The notes under the pieces: model-generated | The model's input: only the letters and a program-made list of their open reading frames with translations | What the model was told of the DNA's origin: nothing | Databases searched by the model: none | Shown here: positions 46,139-55,681 of the stretch, one piece after another | Position numbering within the stretch: position 1 is the first letter of the stretch | Layout of the letters: the number at the start of each line of letters is the position of its first letter | DNA from: Mesorhizobium sp. | GTDB lineage: Bacteria > Pseudomonadota > Alphaproteobacteria > Rhizobiales > Rhizobiaceae | NCBI RefSeq assembly: GCF_023954305.1 | Contig: NZ_JAMLIG010000001.1 | Coordinates: 744,001 to 808,000 of the forward strand | Reading direction: 5' to 3' | DNA: 64,000 nucleotides | Made by a program: the position numbers and the translations under genes

Positions 46139-47962
46139 ATGGAACAGCACGACCCGGCCATTTATGCACAGGTGCTCCTGATGCTCGGCGGCGCCGTCGT
46201 CGCCGCGCCGCTCTTCAAGCGATTCGGTCTGGAGACGGTCCTCGGCTATATCGCCGCCGGCATCGCGATCGGACCGGTGACGCTGCTGATCACCGGCGGC
46301 GAGGAATTGCTGCAGCTTGGGGAGCTCGGCGTCGTCTTCCTGCTCTTCATCATCGGCCTGGAGCTGAAGCCCGCCCGTCTGTGGTCGATGCGCAGGGAGA
46401 TCTTCGGCCTCGGCATCGCCCAGGTGGTGACGACGGGTCTGGTCCTCACCGCGCTTGCCGCCTTCCTGGCCAACTTCTCGCTGCCGGCGGCGATCCTCGC
46501 CGGCTTCGGCCTGGCGCTGTCGTCGACCGCCTTCGCCACCCAGGTTCTCGAACAGCAGGGCTCGCTCAACCGCCGCTACGGCCAGATCGCTTTCTCGATC
46601 CTGCTTTTGCAGGACATGGCGATCGTTCCGCTGCTCGCGATCATCCCGATACTGGCCCCCTTCGCGGTGGAGACGGAAGACCTGGGCGTCCAAGAACTTG
46701 CGATCGCCGCCGGCGCTGTGGCCACGCTCTTCGTCTCCGGCCGCTACCTGATCAACCCGCTGTTCCGCGTCATCGCCAATACCGGGGCGCGGGAGGCGAT
46801 GATCGCGGCGGCGCTGCTCGTGGTGCTGGGCGCGGCGACGCTGATGCAGTACGCCGGCCTCTCGATGGCGATGGGCGCCTTCCTCGCCGGCGTGATGCTG
46901 GCTGATTCCTCCTACCGGCACGAACTCGAGGCCAGCGTCGAGCCCTTCCGCGGTATCCTTCTCGGCCTGTTCTTCATGGCCGTCGGCATGTCGCTGGATC
47001 TCGAGGTGATCCGGGACAACTGGCTGATGATCGCGATCGCGGTGCCGCTGCTGATGCTGGTCAAGGCGGCCATCATCTATCCATTGTCTAGGCTTTTCGG
47101 TGCGAGCCACGACGATGCGCTGCAGGTCGCACTGATCCTGCCGCAGGGCGGCGAGTTCGGCTTCGTCCTGTTCTCCGCCGCCGCCGGCGCGGCGATCTTC
47201 CCGGCCGAGACGTCGTCAATCCTGATCGCGATCGTCACCATCTCGATGGCGCTGACGCCGATCGCGGTGCGCCTTGGCCAACGGCTGAGATCCGCACCCA
47301 ACTCCGACACGATAGACGAGACGTTCGATGGCGGCGGCGCCGACGTGCTGATGATCGGCTTCTCGCGATTCGGCCAGATCGCCTCTCAGATCCTGCTCTC
47401 CGGCGGAACATCGGTGACCATCATCGACCACTCCGCCAACCGCGTTCGCGCCGTCGAGAAATTCGGCTTCCGCATCTATTTCGGCGACGGCACGCGCAAG
47501 GACGTGCTCGAATCAGCAGGCATCCGGGACGTGAAGCTGGTCGCGGTATGCACGCGCGAACGCGAAACCACCGACAAGATCGTCGATCTGATCCAGCACG
47601 AATATCCCGACGTGAAGCTCTACGTGCGCGCCTACGACAGGACGCATACGCTGCAACTGCGGGCGAAGGGCGTCGACTACGAGATCCGCGAAACGTTCGA
47701 ATCCGGCTTGATGTTCGGGCGACGCACGCTCGAGGGACTGGGTGTGTCGGAAATGGAAGCGCTCGGAATCGCCGAGGAGGTTCGGCGGCGCGACGAGGAA
47801 AGACTCGCGATGCAGGCGTCCGGCGGCATGTATTCGGGCAAGGGCAAGCCGACGACGGCGCCGGCGCCCGAACCGCTGACGAAGCCGACGCGGGAGGCAC
47901 GGCGCCTCGACAAGGCGATCGCGGAAGCCGACAAGAAGGAACCGTCGGCGGCGCCCGGCTGA
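46139..47962 (+). CDS. Kef-type (CPA2) monovalent cation/proton antiporter with TrkA-N domain
   Basis: A 607-residue protein with a membrane exchanger domain of about 12 segments (residues 10-385; 'GELGVVFLLFIIGLELKP', 'GFGLALSSTAFATQVLE', 'LLQDMAIVPLLA', 'VMLADSSYRHELE') and a C-terminal RCK/TrkA-N domain ('DVLMIGFSRFGQIASQILL', about 400-520). This architecture matches KefB/KefC-like potassium efflux. The ATG at 46139 is chosen; the upstream open part to 46097 looks non-coding. About 280 bases upstream to pmbA hold both promoters. Followed 16 bases later by the MATE gene. Confidence 0.9.
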   Translation: MEQHDPAIYAQVLLMLGGAVVAAPLFKRFGLETVLGYIAAGIAIGPVTLLITGGEELLQLGELGVVFLLFIIGLELKPARLWSMRREIFGLGIAQVVTTGLVLTALAAFLANFSLPAAILAGFGLALSSTAFATQVLEQQGSLNRRYGQIAFSILLLQDMAIVPLLAIIPILAPFAVETEDLGVQELAIAAGAVATLFVSGRYLINPLFRVIANTGAREAMIAAALLVVLGAATLMQYAGLSMAMGAFLAGVMLADSSYRHELEASVEPFRGILLGLFFMAVGMSLDLEVIRDNWLMIAIAVPLLMLVKAAIIYPLSRLFGASHDDALQVALILPQGGEFGFVLFSAAAGAAIFPAETSSILIAIVTISMALTPIAVRLGQRLRSAPNSDTIDETFDGGGADVLMIGFSRFGQIASQILLSGGTSVTIIDHSANRVRAVEKFGFRIYFGDGTRKDVLESAGIRDVKLVAVCTRERETTDKIVDLIQHEYPDVKLYVRAYDRTHTLQLRAKGVDYEIRETFESGLMFGRRTLEGLGVSEMEALGIAEEVRRRDEERLAMQASGGMYSGKGKPTTAPAPEPLTKPTREARRLDKAIAEADKKEPSAAPG

Positions 47963-47978
47963 GCGGAGGAGATCGCGG

Positions 47979-49430
47979 ATGGCAGACGAAGGCATCGAGC
48001 CGGCGCGGCCGGCGGAGCACCCGCGCGCGGCGCGGTTCACCACGGGCTCGACGCTGCGCCACGTGATCTCGATGACGGCGACCGGCTCGATCGGGCTGAT
48101 CGCCATCTTCGTCGTCGATGCGCTCAACCTGTTCTACATCTCGATGCTCGGCGTCCAGGAACTCGCCGCGGCGATCGGCTTCGCCGGGACGTTGCTGTTC
48201 TTCACCATCTCCGTGTCGATCGGGTTCACCATCGCCGCCTCGGCGCTGGTGTCGCGGGCGCTCGGCCGCGGCGACCGCGTCGAGGCCGCGCGACTCGGCG
48301 GCGCCTCGATGGTGTTCATGGCAGCGGCCACATCCGTAATCGCGCTCGCCATCTGGCCATTCCTCGACACGCTCGTCGGCTGGATGGGGGCGAGCGGCAA
48401 AACCGCGCGGATCTGTGCCGATTTCCTGCGCGTCGTCATCCCTTCTTCGCCGATCATGGCGCTCGGCATGTGCACCACCGGCATCCTGCGCGGCGTCGGC
48501 GACGCGCGCCGCGCGATGTACGTGTCGCTATCCGGCGGCGTGGCAGCCGCGATCCTCGACCCGCTGCTGATCTTCGGCCTCGATCTCGGCATCACCGGCG
48601 CGGCGATCTCGACCGTGCTGTCGCGTTTCGTCATCCTCGCGGTCGGTCTGCATGGGGCGCATGTCGTGCACCACCTGATCCGGATGCCGGACCTTTCGCG
48701 TCTCGCGGCCGCCGCGCGGCCGTTCTTCGCGGTCGGCATTCCAGCTCTCCTCACCCAGATCGCGACGCCTGTCGGCAACACATACGTCACCGTCAGGATG
48801 GCCGAGTTCGGCGACGACGCCGTCGCCGGTTGGGCGATCATCGGCCGCATAGTTCCCGTTGCCTTCGGCGTGATCTTCGCCCTGTCGGGCGCGGTCGGGC
48901 CGATCCTCGGGCAGAACTATGGCGCGCGGCTCTACGGCCGCCTCACGGAGACGATGCGCGACAGCCTGATCGTCACGCTTGTCTACTGTCTCGCGGTCTG
49001 GGCGCTGCTGGCGCTGTTCTCCGGGCAGGTGGCGGATCTCTTCGGCGCGCAGGGCGATGCGCGCGAACTGGTGATCTTCTTCTGCCTGTTCGCGGCCGGC
49101 AGCTTCCTGTTCAACGGCGCGCTTTTCGTCGCCAACGCGGCGTTCAACAATCTCGGCTTTCCGGGCTATGGCACCGTCTTCAACTGGGGCCGCTCGACGC
49201 TCGGCGTGATCCCCTTCGTGTGGGCCGGCGCAGATCTCTATGGCGCAAAGGGCGTCGTCGGCGGCTGGGCGCTTGGCGCGATCGTCTTCGGCATCGCTTC
49301 CATCGTCGTATGCTTCCGCGTGGTGCGGCGGATCGCGGCGGACAAGGCACGCGGCGACGACCAGATCCCGCCGCCGCCCCCGGCGGCGAATTCGCCCTTC
49401 TCCACGGGCAAGGCGGCGACGTTACAGTGA
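47979..49430 (+). CDS. MATE-family efflux transporter
   Basis: A 483-residue 12-segment exporter of the MATE/NorM family: 'LIAIFVVDALNLFYISMLG', 'FTIAASALVSRALGRGD', 'GMCTTGILRGVGDARRAM' and 'SGAVGPILGQNYGARLYGRL' are all typical. It likely extrudes a cationic compound using a sodium or proton gradient. Separated by 16 bases from the preceding antiporter gene; overlaps the end of the convergent patatin gene by nine bases. Confidence 0.92.
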   Translation: MADEGIEPARPAEHPRAARFTTGSTLRHVISMTATGSIGLIAIFVVDALNLFYISMLGVQELAAAIGFAGTLLFFTISVSIGFTIAASALVSRALGRGDRVEAARLGGASMVFMAAATSVIALAIWPFLDTLVGWMGASGKTARICADFLRVVIPSSPIMALGMCTTGILRGVGDARRAMYVSLSGGVAAAILDPLLIFGLDLGITGAAISTVLSRFVILAVGLHGAHVVHHLIRMPDLSRLAAAARPFFAVGIPALLTQIATPVGNTYVTVRMAEFGDDAVAGWAIIGRIVPVAFGVIFALSGAVGPILGQNYGARLYGRLTETMRDSLIVTLVYCLAVWALLALFSGQVADLFGAQGDARELVIFFCLFAAGSFLFNGALFVANAAFNNLGFPGYGTVFNWGRSTLGVIPFVWAGADLYGAKGVVGGWALGAIVFGIASIVVCFRVVRRIAADKARGDDQIPPPPPAANSPFSTGKAATLQ

Positions 49431-50300
49431 AGCCGCCGTATGAGCGGCAACCGCCCCGTCGATCGCGCGCTTGAGTTCGTCCTTCAGCGGCGCGGTCGCG
49501 CGCATCACCTTGTCGATCTTGAGAAAGTCGAGCACGCGGAATTTCGACACCGGCGGCTGCAGGAAAATGTCCGGCCGGCGCTGCGAGAGCTTGGTCTCGA
49601 TGATCGACTGCATCATCAGCTGACTGGTGCCAAACATCAGGTCGAGCGTGGCCGGAGCGACGGTCGGATCGCCCTCCGGCGCGCCGACGACGTCGATCGC
49701 GATCAGGATGTCGGCCTGTCCCACCAGCAGATCGAACGGCAGGGGATTGTAGAAGCCGCCGTCGATGTAATACCTGCCGTCGCGCAGGACGGGACGGAAC
49801 ACTGCCGGGATGGCTGACGAAGCGGCCAGCGCCGAGACGAGGTCGCCCCTCTCGAAGACCGCGGCCTTGTGCCCGTAGAAATCGGTGCCGGTGACCTTGA
49901 GCGGGATCCGCAGCTGTTCGAACGTGTCGGGAATGGCCTCCGGCAGGAAAGCCTTGAGGATGCGGGGGATATCGAACTGGCCGAGCCGGAAGCCGCCCGA
50001 GACCGCCTCGCGCAGGCTGCCCGGCCGCGACTTCCAGATCCGGCTCGCGACCTCGCCGCGGCGTCCGAGGATCGACTTCGCATAGTGGTGGATGTCCGCG
50101 CCGCTCATGCCGGCGGCCATGCCCGCCCCCATGATCGAGCCGATGGAGGAGCCGGCAATCGCGACCGGCTCGATGCCGAGTTCGTCCAGCGCCTCGATGG
50201 CATGGATATGCGCCAGACCCCGCGCGCCGCCGCCGCCCAGGGCCAGGGCGAAGGTCGGGCCCGGCGGCGTGCTGTTACGTTTGGCGGCCGTCGACGTCAC
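49422..50300 (-). CDS. Patatin-like phospholipase
   Basis: A 292-residue protein with an intact patatin active site: the oxyanion loop 'LGGGGARG' (21-28), the nucleophile Ser52 in 'AGSSIGS' and the catalytic Asp180 in 'YYIDGGFYN'. It resembles bacterial RssA-like patatins. It is expected to act on membrane phospholipids or as a lipid-responsive regulator. Start overlaps the M16 stop (50297-50300). Confidence 0.92.
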   Translation of the reverse strand: MTSTAAKRNSTPPGPTFALALGGGGARGLAHIHAIEALDELGIEPVAIAGSSIGSIMGAGMAAGMSGADIHHYAKSILGRRGEVASRIWKSRPGSLREAVSGGFRLGQFDIPRILKAFLPEAIPDTFEQLRIPLKVTGTDFYGHKAAVFERGDLVSALAASSAIPAVFRPVLRDGRYYIDGGFYNPLPFDLLVGQADILIAIDVVGAPEGDPTVAPATLDLMFGTSQLMMQSIIETKLSQRRPDIFLQPPVSKFRVLDFLKIDKVMRATAPLKDELKRAIDGAVAAHTAASL

Positions 50301-51646
50301 TGTACCGTGCTCTGAGAGATCGCCGGGCCCAGCACCATCACCGCAGGCTCCGCGGCGAGCAGGCGATGTGCCGCGGCCTTCACCTCCTCGAGCGTTACCG
50401 CGTTGATGAGTTCGCCTCGACGGTCGATATAGTCGATGCCGAGATCGTCGAGCTGCAGCTCCACCAGCGTGCGGGCGATCGCCCCCGACGTGTCCAGGTT
50501 GTTGATGGCATAGGCGCCGATGACGTATTTCTTGGCGAAGGCGAGTTCGGCCTCGCTCGGCCCTTCCTTCGCCATCTTGGCCACTTCCGAGCGGATGAGG
50601 GCGAGGGTTTCGGCCGCGCGGTCGGCGCGGGTCGATGTGCCGATCGCCAGCGCGGACGAGAAGTCGCGGTTCACCAGCGCCGAGCTGATTCCGTAGGTCA
50701 GCCCGCGCTTCTCGCGAACCTCCTCGAACAGGCGCGAAGAGAACGTCCCGCCGCCGAGGATATGGTTCATCAGATAGGCGGCGAAGAACTGCGGATCCTT
50801 GCGTTCGATGCCGGGCCAGGCGAGCTGCAGGGTGGTCTGCGGCAGGTCCGACGTCACCGAGATCTCCTGGCCGAACTTCGGCTCGGCGCGCTGCACCGGA
50901 GTCAGTTGCGGTTCGGCGGGGAGATCGCCGAACAGTTCGTCCAGCCGGCGCTTCAGCGTCTCGGCGTCGATCGCGCCGACCACGCCGACCACCAGGTTGG
51001 TGCGGGCGAAGACGCGGGCGTGGTAGCGGCGGATGTCTTCGGCGGTGATCGTGGCAAGCGTCTCGGCCGTCCCCTCGTCCGGCCGCGCATAGGGATGATC
51101 GCCGTAGAGCGCCTCGCGCCAGGCCACCTCGCCTTTGGTCGAGGGATCCAGCGCGGCCGCCTGGATGCCCGCGACGATCTGGTCGCGAATGCGGTTCATC
51201 GGTGCTGCGTCGAAGCGCGGCGACTGGATTGCCAGCCGGAGCAGACCGAAAGCTTCGTCCTGCCCTTCCGCCAGCATCCGCATCGACCCGTAGACGGCGT
51301 CGCTGCCGGCGCTGAAGCTCATTTCGGCGCCGGCATCGTCGAGCCTAAGCTGGAAGGCGTCGCTGTCGAGATCGCCGGCGCCCTCGTCGAACAGGCCGGT
51401 CATCAGGTTGGCGAGGCCTTCCTTGCCGGCCGGATCCTGGGTCGAGCCGCCGCGGAAGGCGAAGCGGATCGCCACGATCGGCACCGTGTAGTCCTCGACC
51501 AGCCAGGCGCGGATACCGCCGGGCGAGACGACGTCCTGGATCTCGACCTCGGCCCGCGCCGGCGAAAACGCGGGAAGGGCAAGCACCAGCGCGAGGGCAA
51601 GAAAAGCGCCGAGATGCCGGCCGATAGCCATGGTGAGGGTGGTCAT
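50297..51646 (-). CDS. M16-family peptidase homologue, non-catalytic partner
   Basis: A 449-residue M16-fold protein with a signal peptide ('HLGAFLALALVLALPAFSPARA') and two half-domains. The inverted zinc motif HxxEH is absent: where the catalytic partner has HFFEH, the matching segment reads 'GLANLMTGLFDEGA'. It carries the R/Y pair region ('KRGLTYGISSALVNRDF') typical of the non-catalytic subunit of two-chain M16 enzymes. It is translationally coupled to the active subunit upstream. Confidence 0.92.
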   Translation of the reverse strand: MTTLTMAIGRHLGAFLALALVLALPAFSPARAEVEIQDVVSPGGIRAWLVEDYTVPIVAIRFAFRGGSTQDPAGKEGLANLMTGLFDEGAGDLDSDAFQLRLDDAGAEMSFSAGSDAVYGSMRMLAEGQDEAFGLLRLAIQSPRFDAAPMNRIRDQIVAGIQAAALDPSTKGEVAWREALYGDHPYARPDEGTAETLATITAEDIRRYHARVFARTNLVVGVVGAIDAETLKRRLDELFGDLPAEPQLTPVQRAEPKFGQEISVTSDLPQTTLQLAWPGIERKDPQFFAAYLMNHILGGGTFSSRLFEEVREKRGLTYGISSALVNRDFSSALAIGTSTRADRAAETLALIRSEVAKMAKEGPSEAELAFAKKYVIGAYAINNLDTSGAIARTLVELQLDDLGIDYIDRRGELINAVTLEEVKAAAHRLLAAEPAVMVLGPAISQSTVQ

Positions 51647-53022
51647 CCGGCATTTCCTCCCGCCGGCAGCAGATAGCCGGTCACCGCACGTTCGGGCGAC
51701 AGATATTTCTTCGCGACAGTGCGGATGTCTTCCGGCGTCACCTTCCTGATGCGGTCCGGCCATTCGTCGATGTCGCTGATCGAGCCGCCGGTCGTCAACG
51801 TCGAACCGTAGACGCGCGCCATGCCCGACTGGCTGTCGGCGGCGAAGATCAGGCTGCGCAGGAAGCGGTTGCGGGCCCGGTCGAGTTCCTCCTGCGTCAC
51901 GCCGCCCTCGATCAGCCTGGCGACCTCGGATGCGACGGCCGCCTCGACCTCGGCCAGCGTTGCCGCGCCGCGCGGCGAGCCGTAGAGGGTGATGTCGGTG
52001 TGGTCGAGCGCGGTGCCTTGGTAGTAGGCGCCGGCCGACGCGGCGATGCCGCGCTTTACCACCAGTTCCTGGTGCAGTCGGCTGCGGATGCCGCCGCCGA
52101 GGATCTCGGACAGGAGGTCGAGCGCTTCCGCCTCGCCGTCGAGTTTTTCGCGCGCGGCGCTGGTGTAGGAAGGCACGAGCCAGTTGGTCTGGAAGCTCGG
52201 TACGCCGACGCGCGGATCCTTCAGCGTCACGGAGCGGGCTGTATTCTGCTCGGGCTCGGACGGGCGAACGCGGGGCGGAAGATCCGGACCCCGAGGCACC
52301 CTTGCGTACGTGTCCTCCGCGAGCTTCCTGACGGTCTCGGCATCGACGTCGCCGGCCACGACCAGCACCGCATTGTTCGGCGCATAGTAGCGGTCGTAGA
52401 AATCGGTCGCGTCCTTGCGGTTCAACTGCGCGATCTCGTGCCGCCAGCCGATCACCGGCGTGCCGTAGGGATGGTTCTGGTAGAGCGTCGCATCGATCTC
52501 CTCGGCGAGGATGCCGCCCGGATCGCTGTCGACGCGCGAGTTGCGCTCCTCGAGGATGACGTCGCGCTCCGGCACGATCACCTCGTCCGTCAGGATCAGA
52601 TTGCGCATCCGGTCGGCCTCGTAACGCATCATGTCGGCCAGCGCGTCCGGCGAGACCTGCTGGTAGTAGGCGGTGTAGTCGTTCGAGGTGAAGGCGTTCT
52701 CCTGGCCGCCGATCTCCGCGACGCGGCGCGAGAACTCGCCGGGGGCGGCGTTCTTCGTGCCCTTGAACATCAGGTGCTCGAAGAAATGCGCGATGCCCGA
52801 CTTGCCGGGCTCCTCGTCGGAGCCGCCGACCTTGTACCACAGCATGTGGGTGACCACAGGCGCGCGGCGGTCAGGGATGACGACGACCTCCAACCCGTTG
52901 GCGAGAGTGAAGTCGCTGACCGGTTCCCGCCGCGCCTCCTGCGCCATCGCGATCGGGCCGAAAAGCAGCATGAAGGCGACGGTCGCTCCCGCCGCGAAGC
53001 GTCTCGAAAGTCTGTCCGACAA
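51643..53022 (-). CDS. M16-family zinc peptidase, catalytic subunit
   Basis: A 459-residue periplasmic zinc protease with a hydrophobic N-terminal signal region (about residues 8-28, ending AMAQ). The zinc motif is His79-x-x-Glu82-His83 ('HFFEH'), and the third ligand is Glu159 in 'DVILEERNSRV'. It forms a heterodimer with the adjacent inactive homologue in related bacteria. The two genes and the patatin gene overlap by ATGA, so the three are translated as a chain. Confidence 0.93.
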   Translation of the reverse strand: MSDRLSRRFAAGATVAFMLLFGPIAMAQEARREPVSDFTLANGLEVVVIPDRRAPVVTHMLWYKVGGSDEEPGKSGIAHFFEHLMFKGTKNAAPGEFSRRVAEIGGQENAFTSNDYTAYYQQVSPDALADMMRYEADRMRNLILTDEVIVPERDVILEERNSRVDSDPGGILAEEIDATLYQNHPYGTPVIGWRHEIAQLNRKDATDFYDRYYAPNNAVLVVAGDVDAETVRKLAEDTYARVPRGPDLPPRVRPSEPEQNTARSVTLKDPRVGVPSFQTNWLVPSYTSAAREKLDGEAEALDLLSEILGGGIRSRLHQELVVKRGIAASAGAYYQGTALDHTDITLYGSPRGAATLAEVEAAVASEVARLIEGGVTQEELDRARNRFLRSLIFAADSQSGMARVYGSTLTTGGSISDIDEWPDRIRKVTPEDIRTVAKKYLSPERAVTGYLLPAGGNAG

Positions 53023-53110
53023 TACCAGGTCCTCCCTGAATCAGGCGATCGGAGTAGGACATGTCGCGAAACGGCGTGTCCGCAACATGGCGCCTTCGAA
53101 AAATTTGGTC

Positions 53111-53665
53111 CTATCTCACCTCGATGAAGCGGATGACGGTGTCGCCGTAGGCGCGCTCATCGACGATCTCGAAGCCGTCCGCGGGCGCGAAGGCCGCATC
53201 CGACGCCTCCTCGACCACGCACAAGCTACCCGGGCCGATCCAGCCGCCGTCGCGGGCGGAGCGCAGCGCCCGCTCGCCCAGTCCCTTGCCATAGGGCGGG
53301 TCGGCAAAGAGCAGGTCGAACGTGCCCAGCGTGCCGGAAGCCCCGAGCGCCGTCGCGTCGCGGCGGAAAATCTTGGTTCGGCCCTGCAGAGCGAAATTTT
53401 CCACGTTCTGGCGCAAAAGTCCCCTGCCCTCGGCCGATTCCTCGATGAAGACGCAGAATGCCGCGCCCCGCGACAGCGCTTCCAGGCCGAGCGCGCCGGT
53501 GCCGGCAAAGAGGTCGAGCACGCGCGCGCCGTCCAGCCTGTCCGGATAGCGGTGCGCGAGCACGTTGAACACCGCTTCGCGCGTGCGGTCCGTCGTCGGC
53601 CGGATCGCGTTCGAGCGCGGCGTCGCCAGCGCCCGGCCGCGGAACTCGCCCCCGACGATCCGCAT
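53111..53665 (-). CDS. rsmD: 16S rRNA (guanine-966-N2)-methyltransferase
   Basis: A 184-residue methyltransferase. It begins with the conserved 'MRIVGGEFRGRAL', has the SAM loop 'VLDLFAGTGALGLEALSRGA' and the catalytic 'ADPPYGKG' (Asp122-Tyr125). It modifies G966 of the small-subunit rRNA. It is located three bases past the rluB stop and on the same strand, so co-transcription with rluB is likely. Confidence 0.95.
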   Translation of the reverse strand: MRIVGGEFRGRALATPRSNAIRPTTDRTREAVFNVLAHRYPDRLDGARVLDLFAGTGALGLEALSRGAAFCVFIEESAEGRGLLRQNVENFALQGRTKIFRRDATALGASGTLGTFDLLFADPPYGKGLGERALRSARDGGWIGPGSLCVVEEASDAAFAPADGFEIVDERAYGDTVIRFIEVR

Positions 53666-53668
53666 CGA

Positions 53669-55612
53669 TCAGTCGTCCTTGCGCGGCTTGCGGGGACCGC
53701 GCGGGCGGAAGGAGGGGTCGGCCGCCGGCGGACGTTTGCGGCCCTGGCTGCCGTCGCGCGCGCCGTCCGCCGCCTTGCCCTTGCCCTGCGGCCTGGCTCC
53801 CGGCGCCATCCAGACATTGGCGCTGCGGGTCTTCGGCGGCTCGAACGGCTTCTCCGTCCTGCCCGCCTTGCCGAACGGTTTTGCCCCGGGCTTGCCGCCC
53901 TTGGCGTCGAAGCGCGTGCGGTCCGGCTTGGTGCCGAGGCGGCCGAGCACGTCCTCGCGGTGGTCTTCCCTCGCCCGCTTGCGATTCTTGATCAGCCCGC
54001 CCTCGCCCGGCTCAGGGCGCCGCTCGCGGCGGGCCGGCGCTTCCGGCTCAGGTTCGCGCGACCGCACGACCGGTTTGTTGGAGAACTCGTTGACGATCGG
54101 CGCCTCGAAATTGGCGCCGGCTTCGGAAATCAGGCGCTCGCCCAACTGGTCGCGCAGCGCCTTGCCCTTGAGCTCCTGCACCGCGCCCTCGGCGAGGTCG
54201 CCGAGCTGGAACGGCCCATAGGAGATGCGGATCAGCCGCGAGACGTCGAGGCCCAATGCGCCGAGCACGTTCTTGACCTCGCGGTTCTTGCCTTCGCGCA
54301 GGCCGATCGTCAGCCAGGCGTTGGAGCCCTGCTCGCGGTCGAGCGAGGCCTCGATCGAGCCGTAGAAGACGCCGTCGACGGCGATGCCGTCCTTCAGCGC
54401 GGCCAGCGCCTTCTCGTCGACCCTGCCATGGACGCGGGCGCGGTAGCGCCGCAGCCAGCCGGTGGCCGGCAGTTCGAGCACGCGGGCAAGTCCGCCATCG
54501 TTGGTGAGCAGGAGAAGGCCTTCGGTGTTGATGTCGAGCCGTCCGATGGTCACCAGCCTGGGCAGCCCATCCGGCAGCACGTCGAAGATGGTCTTGCGGC
54601 CTTCGGGATCGCGGTTGGTCGTCACCAGACCGCCGGGCTTGTGGAACAGGAAGAGGCGGGTGCGTTCGATCGCCGGAATCAGTTCGTTGTCGACATGGAT
54701 GATGTCGTCCGGACCGACATTGACCGCCGGAGACGCCAGGACCTTGCCGTTCACCTTGACCCGGCCGGCGGCGATCATCTCCTCTGCATCGCGGCGCGAC
54801 GAGATGCCGGCGCGGGCGAGACGCTTGGCAATGCGTTCGCCTTCCTCGGGTGCCGCCTCGTCGCGTGCCGGCCGCGCCTCGAGAGGCCGGGACCGGCCGC
54901 CGGGGCGCCGGGCGTCGCTGTTCGGGCGCGCGCGGAACGGCCTGTCGCCGTCCGGCTTATGGAACGGCTTGTCGCCTTCGGCGCGCGGGCGATAGGCGCG
55001 CTTCGGCGCATCGGACGACGCGGCCGCCGCCTCGTCGCGCCGCGGACGATATTCGCGCTTCTCGCCGGCCTCGGCCGGTTTGCGATAAGGACGATCGCCG
55101 CCCGGCTTGCGGAACGGCCTGTCGCCTTCGGCGCGCGGGCGATGGGCGCGCTTCGGCGCATCGGACGACGCGGCGGCCGCCTCGTCGCGGCGCGGACGAT
55201 ATTCGCGCTTCTCGCCGGCCTCGGCCGGCTTGCGGAACGGCCTGTCGCCGTCGGGCTTGCGATAGGGTTTGTCGCCCGAATTGCTGGCGAAGGGCCGGTC
55301 GCCGGGAGCCGACTTGCGGAACGGGCGTCCCTCGGCACGCGCCGGCTTCTCGGCGCGGTCTTCGCCCGGCTTGTAGGCCCTCTTCGGGGCATCGGCGGGT
55401 GCGGCGTCGTCGCGGCGCGGGCGGAACTCGCGCTTGTCGGCCGAGGCGCCGGCAGGTCGCGGCGTGCGTTCCGTGCGGTAGGTCGTCGGCCTGTCGCCCT
55501 TCTTGGCGGCGGGCTTGCCGAATTTCGGCTTGCCGCCGCCGGGGCCGCGTCCGCCGGGATCGCGCCCACCCCGGCCGCGGCTTCCCGGTGTCTTCTTTCG
55601 ATCGTCACTCAT
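53669..55612 (-). CDS. rluB: Pseudouridine synthase (RluB/RsuA type) with long repetitive basic arms
   Basis: A 647-residue protein with a conserved core at about residues 255-500: an S4 RNA-binding domain ('KRLARAGISSRRDAEEMI'), then the RsuA/RluB catalytic domain with the aspartate in 'GRLDINTEGLLLLTNDG'. The core isomerises uridine in rRNA. It is flanked by a 250-residue Arg/Lys/Pro/Asp-rich N-terminal arm that includes a 50-residue direct repeat, and by a basic C-terminal tail of about 140 residues. Such arms are common in alphaproteobacterial RluB and probably bind RNA. The size is much above that of the E. coli enzyme. Confidence 0.9.
   Translation of the reverse strand: MSDDRKKTPGSRGRGGRDPGGRGPGGGKPKFGKPAAKKGDRPTTYRTERTPRPAGASADKREFRPRRDDAAPADAPKRAYKPGEDRAEKPARAEGRPFRKSAPGDRPFASNSGDKPYRKPDGDRPFRKPAEAGEKREYRPRRDEAAAASSDAPKRAHRPRAEGDRPFRKPGGDRPYRKPAEAGEKREYRPRRDEAAAASSDAPKRAYRPRAEGDKPFHKPDGDRPFRARPNSDARRPGGRSRPLEARPARDEAAPEEGERIAKRLARAGISSRRDAEEMIAAGRVKVNGKVLASPAVNVGPDDIIHVDNELIPAIERTRLFLFHKPGGLVTTNRDPEGRKTIFDVLPDGLPRLVTIGRLDINTEGLLLLTNDGGLARVLELPATGWLRRYRARVHGRVDEKALAALKDGIAVDGVFYGSIEASLDREQGSNAWLTIGLREGKNREVKNVLGALGLDVSRLIRISYGPFQLGDLAEGAVQELKGKALRDQLGERLISEAGANFEAPIVNEFSNKPVVRSREPEPEAPARRERRPEPGEGGLIKNRKRAREDHREDVLGRLGTKPDRTRFDAKGGKPGAKPFGKAGRTEKPFEPPKTRSANVWMAPGARPQGKGKAADGARDGSQGRKRPPAADPSFRPRGPRKPRKDD
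54961..55260. repeat. Two near-identical 150-bp tandem repeats within rluB
   Basis: The block at 54961-55110 is followed immediately by a near-identical block at 55111-55260. A few substitutions separate the copies, and traces of a further partial copy (CCTGTCGCCG followed by TC(C/G)GGCTT) flank both sides. Because 150 is a multiple of three, each unit adds 50 residues (118-167 and 168-217). The shared protein motif is GEKREYRPRRDEAAAASSDA. The repeat looks recent and is prone to length change by slippage or recombination. Confidence 0.9.
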
Positions 55613-55681
55613 GTGGTCTATGCCTCTCGGGGCGGGTAACTATCAGGTGCGCCGTTTTCGCGCGAGGAAATTCAGGAAGAG

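Noticed and set aside
46040..47110. Minus-strand frame opposite the Kef antiporter
   Set aside because: Charged, low-complexity shadow of a transmembrane gene; no start signal.
54930..55260. Possible CRISPR array
   Set aside because: The repeat unit is 150 bases with only two full copies, is coding throughout, and has no spacers.
52688..55639. 983-codon open frame on the plus strand opposite rluB and rsmD
   Set aside because: It is a high-GC antisense shadow; the opposite strand holds clear rsmD and rluB motifs, and this frame shows only Arg/Ala-rich low-complexity sequence.
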